In this document: piece by piece, positions 19,007 to 27,543 of the stretch
Position numbering within the stretch: the stretch's first letter is position 1
Layout of the letters: the number at the start of each line of letters is the position of its first letter
Assembly: GCF_005405265.1 (NCBI RefSeq)
Contig: NZ_BJDS01000008.1
Location: 1-64,000, forward strand
Length of the DNA: 64,000 nt
Direction: 5' to 3'
DNA from: Enterococcus songbeiensis
Lineage (GTDB): Bacteria > Bacillota > Bacilli > Lactobacillales > Enterococcaceae
Position numbers and translations under genes: made by a program
The notes under the pieces: model-generated
Seen by the model: the letters and a program-made list of their open reading frames with translations, nothing else
The model's database searches: none
What the model was told of the DNA's origin: nothing

Positions 19007-19960
19007 ATGAAATATTTAATCACAGGCGGAGCTGGATTTATCGGCTCATCATTGGCGAATCATTTGGTCAATGACGGACATGATGTAGTAGTTGTCGATG
19101 ATTTATCAATGGGAAAAAAAGAAAATCTGCAGTTAGATAAAGTTGAGTTTCTAAAAGGAGATATTCGAGATGAAAAACTTATCACTCAAATATTAAGTAA
19201 GAACAAATTTGATTATATTTTTTTATTGGCTGCTGTAGCTAGTGTAGCTGATTCTATCAAGCGCCCTATAGAAACCCATGAAATAAATATGAATGCCAAT
19301 TTAGAAATACTTGAATTAGTTAAAAAATTTCAAAAACAAATAAAGCGAGTTGTTTTTGCTTCTTCTGCAGCAGTATACGGAGATGACCCCGCTTTACCCA
19401 AAAAAGAGATCTCACAGATTAAACCTTTATCGCCATATGCTATTGATAAATTTGCAACTGAAAAATACGTATTAGCGTACAACCATTTATACAATGTCCC
19501 TACTTCCGCAGTTCGCTTTTTTAACGTATATGGAATGAATCAAAATCCGAAATCACCGTACTCTGGTGTTTTATCTATTATTACAGAACAATTTAAAAAA
19601 GTTTTATCTAATCAAGAAACTAATTTTGTATTATACGGTGATGGAGAGCAGACGAGAGATTTTGTTTTTATTAAAGATGTAATTGCCGCATTACTCTTGG
19701 TATCAGATAAATCTGATGCAAAGGGAGAGGTTTTTAACGTTGGAACAGGTAAACCATCTTCATTAAATGAAGTGATAGATATTTATGAACAGGTATTAAA
19801 TGTTAAGTTACCTATTAAAAAACAGGATGCACGTGTTGGAGACATACAATATTCCTTTGCAGATATTACAAAACTTGAATCTTTAGGTTATGAATCAAAA
19901 TATGACTTAAGAAAAGGTATATGTGAATATTTAGAATATGAACTGAAAAAAGTTGATTAG
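19007..19960 (+). CDS. NAD-dependent sugar-nucleotide epimerase/dehydratase
   Basis: A 317-residue extended short-chain dehydrogenase/reductase of the UDP-glucose 4-epimerase type. The dinucleotide site GGAGFIG is at residues 7-13. The catalytic pair is Y144 and K148 in PYAIDKFATEKY, and SSAAVYGD carries the catalytic Ser/Thr region. It is expected to interconvert a UDP-hexose or UDP-N-acetylhexosamine in the cytoplasm. Lying three bases after the second TagF-GT4 gene, it probably supplies the sugar that the GT4 domains or the next GT2 enzyme use. The exact substrate cannot be read from sequence. Confidence 0.88.
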   Translation: MKYLITGGAGFIGSSLANHLVNDGHDVVVVDDLSMGKKENLQLDKVEFLKGDIRDEKLITQILSKNKFDYIFLLAAVASVADSIKRPIETHEINMNANLEILELVKKFQKQIKRVVFASSAAVYGDDPALPKKEISQIKPLSPYAIDKFATEKYVLAYNHLYNVPTSAVRFFNVYGMNQNPKSPYSGVLSIITEQFKKVLSNQETNFVLYGDGEQTRDFVFIKDVIAALLLVSDKSDAKGEVFNVGTGKPSSLNEVIDIYEQVLNVKLPIKKQDARVGDIQYSFADITKLESLGYESKYDLRKGICEYLEYELKKVD

Positions 19961-19970
19961 GTGGGATAAA

Positions 19971-20918
19971 ATGTTAGATAAAGTTGCAGTTTTAATACCT
20001 TGTTACAATGAAGAAATAACAATTGGAAAAGTTATTGATGATTTTAGAAAAGAATTACCCAATGCGGAAATTTATGTATATGATAATAATTCTTCAGATA
20101 AAACATCTGAAATAGCAAAACAACATGGAGCAATTGTTAGGGCTGAATCCCGTCAGGGAAAAGGAAATGTCGTCAGAAGCATGTTTATGGATATTTCGGC
20201 TGACTATTATATTATGGTGGATGGAGATGATACATATCCGGCAGAATATGTTCATCAGCTATTAGCACCAATGAAACAAGGAATTGCTGACATGACAATT
20301 GGGGATCGACTCTCTAATGGAACTTACTCAAATGAAAATAAAAGAAATTTCCATGATTTTGGGAACAATCTTGTTAAAAATATGATTAATTATCTATATA
20401 AGAGCAATATTCAAGATATCATGACTGGATTTAGGGGATTTAATAAATACTTTGTGAAAACATTTCCTATTCTAAGCCCAGGATTTGAGATAGAAACTGA
20501 ACTCACAATTCATTGTGTTGAAAATGGATTTTTAGTTAAAGAGATACAAATTGATTATCGAGATCGACCAGAAGGTAGCGAGTCAAAACTAAATACTTTT
20601 TCAGACGGATTTAAAGTAATCAAAATGATACTTGGCATGTTGAGAGATTCAAAACCATTATTTTTCTTTGGGTTACTGTCGTTTATATTTTTAATTTTCG
20701 GACTACTGACGGGTATTCCGGTTATTAACGAATTCATAAAAACTGGTTTTGTGGCTAAGCTACCTTCGGCTGTTTTAGCTGTAGGTTTGGTAATAATTTC
20801 GATTCTTTGTTTCTTTGTAGGTTTAATTTTAGATACCCATAATAATTCTTATAAAAAATTATATCGGCTTGAATTAATCAAATATAAAAATATGAATGGA
20901 ACAGATTTCGATGAGTAG
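19971..20918 (+). CDS. Membrane-linked GT2 glycosyltransferase (polyprenyl-phosphate sugar synthase type)
   Basis: A 315-residue protein with an N-terminal GT-A domain (LIPCYNEE near residue 10, metal-binding VDGDD near 83-87) and two hydrophobic helices in the C-terminal third (about 225-245 and 260-290). This is the DPM1/GtrB-like design that makes a polyprenyl-phosphate-linked sugar at the inner membrane face. I chose ATG 19971 with AGGTGG upstream; an in-frame TTG at 19953 overlaps the epimerase end. It overlaps the following membrane protein by eight bases, suggesting coupled production of donor synthase and acceptor-side transferase. Confidence 0.85.
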   Translation: MLDKVAVLIPCYNEEITIGKVIDDFRKELPNAEIYVYDNNSSDKTSEIAKQHGAIVRAESRQGKGNVVRSMFMDISADYYIMVDGDDTYPAEYVHQLLAPMKQGIADMTIGDRLSNGTYSNENKRNFHDFGNNLVKNMINYLYKSNIQDIMTGFRGFNKYFVKTFPILSPGFEIETELTIHCVENGFLVKEIQIDYRDRPEGSESKLNTFSDGFKVIKMILGMLRDSKPLFFFGLLSFIFLIFGLLTGIPVINEFIKTGFVAKLPSAVLAVGLVIISILCFFVGLILDTHNNSYKKLYRLELIKYKNMNGTDFDE

Positions 20919-22767
20919 AACAAATCTTTTATTGTTTATAATCTTTTTTTTCACCGGATTGCTTTCTATTTTGGTTAATTATTCCTATTCACTTGGAAAG
21001 TTAGTCGCGTTGCTACTTCTATCAGGGTTTCTATTTTTCGTGTCTAGTCAAAAATTAAGAACAGATAAATCAATTTTAATAGGATCGGGAATTTTAGCAT
21101 TTTTTTGGACACTGAGCACAAGTTCACAAAACTTACATTTAACATCATCTATGAGTATACTTGGAATAATGTCTACTTTGATTTTTTGGGTATTCACTTT
21201 TTATTATGTTCTCTTATGGTTATTGAAATTATCCGAGAGTCCCAAAGATAATTTCAGAAGTGGACCCAGAACTAAGCAACAACAAAAAAAACATAAGTCA
21301 AAGCTGATTATAAGACAGGGTCTGATCTATTCTTGTATTCTGGCCCTTTTCTGGAGTTTATTTCTCATTGCACTTTTCCCAGGATCATTAAGTACAGATT
21401 CCTACAACCAATGGTCTCAAGCAAATGAAACACGAATACTTTCGGAATGGCATCCATTACTTCATACTTTATTAATACGATTTGTTAGCTACATATATTA
21501 TAGTCCCATCTCATTTTTAGTTTTGCAGACATTATGTGGCTCATTTGTAGTTGGTTTTTGTTTAGCTTTCTTAGAGAAAAATGGACTTTCAAGAAATATC
21601 AGTCGTATAATTTTATTAGTCTACCTTGTTTATCCAATTAATGGTTTTTATATGGCTACGCTCTGGAAAGATATCCCCTTTAGTATTGCACTTTTGTTAT
21701 TTAGTTTTTGTATCTATCAAATTGATAAGTTAGGAAGAAATTTTCTGAAAAATAAGTGGTTTTCACTTTTGTTTATACTTGCTATTTTTTTCACAATGGA
21801 ATTCAGAAAAAATGGACTAATCATCGTTTTAATTACTCTATTTATCCTTCTTTTGAAAATTAGAAGCAAAGATGCAGTTGTTATTTTAGCTGCTTCGATT
21901 ATGATGCATCTTGTTTTTTCGTTTGTTGGTTCAACGGTCTTAAATGCCCGCGAAAGCCCACTAACAGAGGCTTTAGCAATTCCAACACAACAAGTAGCTG
22001 CTGTTTTCCATAATAATGGTGTATTTTCAAGTGAAGATAAGGAATACTTCACCAAAATTTTACCTGAGGAGATTTGGAAGGAAAAATACGATTCTAAAAC
22101 TGTTGATCCTCTTAAATTTAATTCTGCTTATAACGGAGAGTTCATTTCAGATAATTTAGGAGAATTCTTAAAACGTTGGTTCAGTTTGTTAAAAAGTAAT
22201 TTTGGAATTTATGTCCAAGCTTATCTTGAACAAGTAGCGCCTCTTTGGCGATACTACACACCTGAAAACTATCAAATTTATCTTGGAAACAATGACCCTA
22301 CTCAGGAAAGAGGAAATTATCAATATTTTACCTATCGTACTGATACTACGAAATCTTTTGACGTTCAATTAGTGCAAGCATACCAATCTTATTTCAACGA
22401 GAGTAAAACACAAGGAAATAAAAATATTCTTAGTTTTAACGAGTATAAGAAACGGATTAATAAAAGTACTGAAGCATTAAAGAAACCTCCCTTATTTCCT
22501 AAATTTTCTGAGATTACCCGAAATTTTTTTGAATTTCTTAATGATAATTTACAGTCAATCATCTTTCGAGGAGCGATTGGATTGTTGGGGCTGGGAATAA
22601 TAACTGTGTTATTCGTTATTAACAAGAGGAGTCTGTTAATTATTTTACCAATGTATCTAAATCTATTGACACTAGCAATTTCTTTGCCGGCTACTGATTT
22701 TAGATATGTTTTTAGTATTCTTTTTGCAATACCTATTTATTTTGGAGTTGCACTAACGAAAAAGTGA
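20911..22767 (+). CDS. DUF6020-type polytopic membrane protein (probable GT-C-like transferase)
   Basis: About 618 residues with roughly a dozen hydrophobic segments and one large extracytoplasmic part around residues 350-520. The stretch DSYNQWSQAN followed by EWHPLLHTLLIRF recalls DUF6020 proteins, which have the topology of GT-C enzymes that use polyprenyl-phosphate sugars outside the membrane. Function is inferred from topology and from coupling to the GT2 gene. The start is ATG 20911 or the in-frame ATG 20896; the first has a GGAAC site at better spacing. It is the last gene before a long non-coding gap. Confidence 0.75.
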   Translation: MSRTNLLLFIIFFFTGLLSILVNYSYSLGKLVALLLLSGFLFFVSSQKLRTDKSILIGSGILAFFWTLSTSSQNLHLTSSMSILGIMSTLIFWVFTFYYVLLWLLKLSESPKDNFRSGPRTKQQQKKHKSKLIIRQGLIYSCILALFWSLFLIALFPGSLSTDSYNQWSQANETRILSEWHPLLHTLLIRFVSYIYYSPISFLVLQTLCGSFVVGFCLAFLEKNGLSRNISRIILLVYLVYPINGFYMATLWKDIPFSIALLLFSFCIYQIDKLGRNFLKNKWFSLLFILAIFFTMEFRKNGLIIVLITLFILLLKIRSKDAVVILAASIMMHLVFSFVGSTVLNARESPLTEALAIPTQQVAAVFHNNGVFSSEDKEYFTKILPEEIWKEKYDSKTVDPLKFNSAYNGEFISDNLGEFLKRWFSLLKSNFGIYVQAYLEQVAPLWRYYTPENYQIYLGNNDPTQERGNYQYFTYRTDTTKSFDVQLVQAYQSYFNESKTQGNKNILSFNEYKKRINKSTEALKKPPLFPKFSEITRNFFEFLNDNLQSIIFRGAIGLLGLGIITVLFVINKRSLLIILPMYLNLLTLAISLPATDFRYVFSILFAIPIYFGVALTKK

Positions 22768-23420
22768 ATCTTAAATATAAAGTGCAACAAAAAACCGATA
22801 AATAAACTTGTAGTAGTATAATGTAATACCCCAAAAGGCAGATTACTTTATATATTAACCGTAGTAGTTGCCAATTCGTACTTTATTATTAGTATTTCTC
22901 ATGACTGAATAATTTCTGCTATTTTTTCTTTTGTAGAAATTTGTTACTGAGGTACTTTTTCCAGTCACTCATCTTTCTTTAACTCAGTACAAGTTAAATT
23001 CTGATAGTTATTGAGCAAAATGTATCAATAGGGGTAGCCTATCACAAAGTGAGAAGACTTTTAATCTCAGCGGAAAATTTTCTTGTAGTCTCACCAAAAC
23101 ATGACATCTCTTGCCGAAAGAAAATAATTAGCTGCTTTGATTGCTAGGTAGGTTAAAACACCTATTTCATAAGTTTCGCAACTTCCATTTAAAAGGCAAG
23201 CTCGTGTTGATCTTTTTAGGAGATAGATGTCAAAAATTGTTAAATGCCTTCTATGAGGTGATATTTCAATACTGATTTTTCCAAAAAAATGGCAAAAATT
23301 GGCTGCATGTATGGTGGGGGCTCAAAAGTGACAATAACTAATTCTATACTATGTTTAAAAATTGGTTTTTGGCTTTAATTAAGTTAAGATTAGTATATAA
23401 AGAGAAAAGGGGGAGTGAAA
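22768..23420. other. 653-bp gap, degenerate, with promoter of the GH25 gene
   Basis: I find no convincing gene here. On the minus strand, about 23313 down to 23105 has an open frame of roughly 70 codons (IFDIYLLKRSTRACL, GVLTYLAIKAANYF) with no good ribosome site and no family I recognise. It could be the decayed end of an older gene or a mobile element. No terminal inverted repeats or target duplications were found. The last 60 bases are AT-rich with TATATAA near 23394 and should hold the promoter of the lysozyme gene. Confidence 0.4.
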
Positions 23421-25358
23421 ATGAGGGAGAAAGTTTTAATTACTATGCTCTTAATTAGCACTTTGATGTTTACGGATGTTGTGGTTGCCAAAGAGAAGGC
23501 TACACAAAGCACTGATTTTATCCAATTTTCAAGTCAATCGGAGGACACGACTGAAAATTCTTCTGGAATAGATACTTTCGGTAGCACTATTGAGGGAAAT
23601 GCTATAGAATACACAGATTCTTCGTCAACAATGACAGAAGAATCACAATCTAAAGAAATACCTGAGATTTCGCTAGAAGCATTTCCGTCAGATAAAAGTA
23701 GATCAGATTTATACGAAGTTATTCAACCACCTGTTCAGCGAAGTGGAAGAGCGGCTTCGTTGACTTTACCTGATATTGCTCATAATAATTCAAACACACC
23801 GACAAAAGACTTTATTGATATTTCTTCGCATAATGGATTAATCAGTGTTTCAGATTACCAATTTATGAAAAACAATGGCGTTAAATCCGTTGTTGTAAAG
23901 TTAACGGAATATACGACCTATAGAAACCCTTATGCAGCAAGTCAGATTGCAAATGCTCAGGCAGCGGGATTAAATGTGCATGCTTACCATTACAGTTGGT
24001 TCACTACAAGTGCTGAAGCTACGAAAGAAGCAGATTATTTTGCTAAATATGCTACAGAGTTAAAATTACCTAAATCAGCAATTATGGTCAATGACATTGA
24101 AGAACCCAAAATTAAAGATAATAAAAATCATACACAAAATTCTCAGGCATTTGCTGACCGCTTGAGACAATTGGGATATTCAAATGTGCAGCATTATATT
24201 GGATTGAATTGGATTAATGAAGGGAGAATAAATTCGAAAACATTAGGTGAAAAAAATGTGTGGGTAGCAGCATATCCGTATAATCCCACAAAAACACAAC
24301 TTTATACAGCCTATGGAGCATGGCAATGGACATCTCGCGTATTTTATCCCGGAATTACGAATCCCTTTGACATGTCATCAGATTATGCGAATAAGTTTAG
24401 TAATGTACAACCCCAAGGCCCCTATATCTCTTTAAATCAGTATTTAACAGTAACAAAATCAAATTCATCAATATGGCAGAATTTTTCTTGGAAAATTAGC
24501 GGAAATACGACCAATTTCATAAATAAAACGCTGTTAGCCAAAGGGAAATATAATCATTCAAATGGAAAAACTTATTATTCTGTCTATGATAATAAAGATG
24601 TGTGGCAAGGTTATGTTGAGTCGAATGTTGGAGTGCTCAGTTCAGAGAGTTCCGGTGTATGGCAAAGTTATGGGAAATATGTGACTGTAACTGGAAATGG
24701 TTATAATACATGGAGTGACTTTAGTTGGAGATTGCGAAATCCATCCGAAAAAATCATTGGGAAAAAACTACTGGCGAAAGGAAGATATCACCACTTTAAT
24801 GGGGCTTCTTATCTGTCGTTGTATGATTCAAATGGAAAATGGCAAGGATACATCAATTCACGAGCATGTTCCACAGACATCACACAACAAGGACCTGCAG
24901 TTAGAGAAAATTTCTATGTGACGATAAACAAGAAAAACTATTCGATATGGCAAAATTTTAGTTGGAAACAACTTCGTAGCTCTAACCAGGTTCTTAATAC
25001 TACATTTAATGTGAAAATTAGTTATAAACATTCCAATGGTAGTCATTATTATTCTCTCTATGACTCAAAAGGAAAATGGTACGGCTACATTAATTCAACT
25101 GGAACTGAAAAGGCAGCAGGGGCGGAAGGTATCTATATTAGAAATGGGTCAAAGGTTCAAATAAAAAGTAAAAATTATAATTTATGGTCCAATTTTTCTT
25201 GGAAAAAAAGACACAGTTCTTCTCAATTCTTAAACGAATCTTTTGTTGCCCGAGGTCAATATAATCATATTAATGGAGCAATCTATTACTCTTTGTATTC
25301 AACTAGTGGGAAATGGTATGGTTACATCAATGCCAATGCTTGTAGGATTATTAATTGA
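23421..25358 (+). CDS. Secreted GH25 lysozyme with four C-terminal GW-like repeats
   Basis: A 645-residue secreted muramidase. Residues 1-25 are a signal peptide with likely cleavage after VVA. A Ser/Thr-rich linker follows to about 125. The GH25 domain at about 130-325 begins FIDISSHNG with the catalytic Asp, and VNDIEEP carries the catalytic Glu. Four repeats of about 72-76 residues fill 333-645. Each has a W-x2-F-S-W core and ends like GKWYGYINS, the pattern of SH3-like GW modules that hold surface proteins to teichoic or lipoteichoic acid. It should cut peptidoglycan glycan chains, anchored to the wall polymer. ATG 23421 is chosen over GTG 23415 because AAAGGGGGA fits it better. It is transcribed alone. 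Confidence 0.88.
   Translation: MREKVLITMLLISTLMFTDVVVAKEKATQSTDFIQFSSQSEDTTENSSGIDTFGSTIEGNAIEYTDSSSTMTEESQSKEIPEISLEAFPSDKSRSDLYEVIQPPVQRSGRAASLTLPDIAHNNSNTPTKDFIDISSHNGLISVSDYQFMKNNGVKSVVVKLTEYTTYRNPYAASQIANAQAAGLNVHAYHYSWFTTSAEATKEADYFAKYATELKLPKSAIMVNDIEEPKIKDNKNHTQNSQAFADRLRQLGYSNVQHYIGLNWINEGRINSKTLGEKNVWVAAYPYNPTKTQLYTAYGAWQWTSRVFYPGITNPFDMSSDYANKFSNVQPQGPYISLNQYLTVTKSNSSIWQNFSWKISGNTTNFINKTLLAKGKYNHSNGKTYYSVYDNKDVWQGYVESNVGVLSSESSGVWQSYGKYVTVTGNGYNTWSDFSWRLRNPSEKIIGKKLLAKGRYHHFNGASYLSLYDSNGKWQGYINSRACSTDITQQGPAVRENFYVTINKKNYSIWQNFSWKQLRSSNQVLNTTFNVKISYKHSNGSHYYSLYDSKGKWYGYINSTGTEKAAGAEGIYIRNGSKVQIKSKNYNLWSNFSWKKRHSSSQFLNESFVARGQYNHINGAIYYSLYSTSGKWYGYINANACRIIN
24421..25355 (+). repeat. 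Four tandem GW-like (SH3-type) protein repeats
   Basis: The units start near 24421, 24655, 24890 and 25125. Each encodes a W-x2-F-S-W core about 20 residues in, then a HxNG-x-YYSLYD segment and a GKW-x-GYIN end. They are similar in protein but clearly diverged in DNA, so this is an old duplication and not a recent slippage product. Confidence 0.75.
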
Positions 25359-25415
25359 ACGAGAAACTATTTGATTAAATAAATAAGAAAGCGCACTTTA
25401 AATGAATGATTAATC

Positions 25416-25455
25416 GAAAGAACAGGTTGAATGGTAAAGCAATCTGTTCTTTTTC
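25416..25455 (+). terminator. Terminator of the GH25 lysozyme gene
   Basis: A 9-bp stem AAAGAACAG/CTGTTCTTT with a 19-base loop and a short T-run. Confidence 0.7.
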
Positions 25456-25506
25456 GGGAAAAATGGTATGACACTTTATTAACCGGTAAATGCTAGGAGG
25501 TACGAT

Positions 25507-27468
25507 ATGCTTAACTTGAAAGCATATACAAACGGAAACTATTATTTTATTGAATGCTCAGAATTTAATTTCCAAGATCTCAGAATCTCTAGAAATAACG
25601 AGGTAGAATATTTTGAAAAAATAGGAACAGATAAATGGAGAATTTCTTTATATTCTATTGCTAAGTTGTTAAAAAAAGATCAAGAAGACCGTGCATATAT
25701 TTATTATGGAAAAGAAAATAAGCAAATTTCTATGGAGAATTTCGCTTTTAAATCTAATTCAAAATCCCTAATGACCGAATTTGAACATCAAAAACTATTT
25801 TTATATGTTACATATGATAAGTTTATTCGTTTTATTTGGAATCAGGTACCTTCATCTAAATCATATTATAAGAAAAGTCAGGTAAACTCAATATCTATAA
25901 TAAACGATGACAAAATTAAGATGGAACTTGAAGTTTTCACGCAGACTTTTTCTCTTAACTCAATTGATTTCATTCTTTCGAATAGAAAGGAACTCTTAAA
26001 AACTAAAATAAGAGTTTTTACAAAAAATACTATCCAAACGGTGTCTGGTGAATATAAGAATCTTTTTGAGGTTGTTTTTTCGCCATCAGAAATTTTCCCC
26101 GAACTTTCTAATTTTTTTGATTACGATAACTATGACCTATCAGTTTTCGATTACTGGATTAATATACAGATAATAGAGCATGATCTCACGACTTATGATT
26201 TTAGATTGTTTGGTCCAAATAATTTACCCGAGACGTCTTGGTTGCAATATACGAATACAGATATGATTGCGATAAATTGGTATAAAACTTCTTTGGGAAA
26301 TTTATCAAATAGGATGAGTGTCCTTCATAAAAAAGAATTTAATCTTTTTGAAAAAATTAAAGATAATAAACATAGTATGAATAAGAAACCAATTGTGATT
26401 ATTTTTGAATATCCATCTAAAGCTCAAGATAATGGAATGCTTTTTTTTAAATACATGATGGAGCAACAGAATCACTTTGAGGTGTATTATCTAATTTCAA
26501 AAAATTCAAAAGACTTAGAAAATCTAATGAAATTCAAGAAAAATATAGTGTTTTACAAAAGTTTACAACATGTAGAACTTTTCTTTAAAGCAGATTTCTT
26601 TGTCCATACCCATACACCAAATTATGTTCTACCGGTGATTACGACTGAAACATTAAAGAAATTAACTTTCGCGAAGAAAATTTTTCTACAACATGGTATT
26701 ACAGGAGTCAGAGACATAGAGTACCTATATGGTAAAAAAAGTAATCCCAATCTAATTGATAAATTTTTAGTATCTTCTAAAAGAGAATTTACAATAGTAA
26801 GAGATGAGCTGTTTTATTCTGAAGAGGATATTGAGATTACTGGATTTGCACGATTTGATGCACTTTTAAAAGGAAATAATAAAGTTAAGAGATATTTAAT
26901 ACGAAAAAAAATTCTAATAATGCCTACTTGGAGAAAGGGCAAAGAAACTCTGTCAGATCAAGAATTCATGGAAACATCTTTTTATAAGCATTTTAATGAA
27001 CTGATTAATGACCCAATTCTTAGAGAAGCTAAATATAAGAATAATCTAAGTATCAGTTTTTACCTCCACCATAATTTTCAAAGATATACGCATCTATTTA
27101 AATCTAATTTTGTTAATATTATTTATGAGGGATCATGTACGGTGCAACATCTATTAAAGAATCATGGTGTTCTTATTACAGACTATTCGAGTGTAGGATT
27201 AGATTTTGTTATTCTTAAAAAAAGCGTTATTTATTATCAATTTATTGAGGAATTTAACGAACAACGTGAATTAGAAAAAAAAGAAACATTTCTACCAGGA
27301 CCCATAATTCAAGATAAAAAATCGCTTATTGACTTAGCTTTAGAAAAAACACGAAATAATAGTATCGATAAAAAACTGGAAAAATATGTAAGAGAAAATA
27401 TTTATACATTCAACGATAAAAAAGCCTGTAAAAGAATATTTACTGTTTTAAAAAATTATGAAAATTAA
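25507..27468 (+). CDS. TagF-family glycerophosphotransferase with an extra N-terminal domain
   Basis: A 653-residue cytoplasmic or membrane-peripheral protein. The C-terminal part, about residues 295-650, is a glycerophosphotransferase domain with QHGITGVRD near 393, IMPTWRKG near 471, ITDYSSVGLDF near 555 and FLPGPII near 597. The usual HGTPLK reads HGITGVRD, as in some TagF-like capsule enzymes. The N-terminal 290 residues are rich in predicted beta strands, lack transmembrane helices and are unlike the other TagF proteins here. I do not recognise that domain. The gene has its own AGGAGG site, is very AT-rich, and is separated from the main operon by the lysozyme gene. Confidence 0.78.
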   Translation: MLNLKAYTNGNYYFIECSEFNFQDLRISRNNEVEYFEKIGTDKWRISLYSIAKLLKKDQEDRAYIYYGKENKQISMENFAFKSNSKSLMTEFEHQKLFLYVTYDKFIRFIWNQVPSSKSYYKKSQVNSISIINDDKIKMELEVFTQTFSLNSIDFILSNRKELLKTKIRVFTKNTIQTVSGEYKNLFEVVFSPSEIFPELSNFFDYDNYDLSVFDYWINIQIIEHDLTTYDFRLFGPNNLPETSWLQYTNTDMIAINWYKTSLGNLSNRMSVLHKKEFNLFEKIKDNKHSMNKKPIVIIFEYPSKAQDNGMLFFKYMMEQQNHFEVYYLISKNSKDLENLMKFKKNIVFYKSLQHVELFFKADFFVHTHTPNYVLPVITTETLKKLTFAKKIFLQHGITGVRDIEYLYGKKSNPNLIDKFLVSSKREFTIVRDELFYSEEDIEITGFARFDALLKGNNKVKRYLIRKKILIMPTWRKGKETLSDQEFMETSFYKHFNELINDPILREAKYKNNLSISFYLHHNFQRYTHLFKSNFVNIIYEGSCTVQHLLKNHGVLITDYSSVGLDFVILKKSVIYYQFIEEFNEQRELEKKETFLPGPIIQDKKSLIDLALEKTRNNSIDKKLEKYVRENIYTFNDKKACKRIFTVLKNYEN

Positions 27469-27480
27469 TAACCTGTTCCC

Positions 27481-27543
27481 CTCCTCCAAACTTTCGTGTA
27501 TAATAGTACAAGCTAGTACTACGAAAGTAAGGAGGAGTTGTTT
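27481..27543 (+). promoter_or_regulatory. mltG leader: hairpin that includes the ribosome site, with internal promoter
   Basis: CTCCTCC (27481-27487) pairs with the mltG ribosome site GGAGGAG (27531-27537), and ACTTTCGT (27490-27497) pairs with ACGAAAGT (27521-27528), with a further AGTAC/GTACT inside. TTGTTTTTG follows. In a transcript coming from upstream this would be a terminator-like hairpin that hides the ribosome site. A perfect -10, TATAAT (27499-27504), lies inside, so RNA started there would lack the left arm and leave the site free. Confidence 0.6.
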
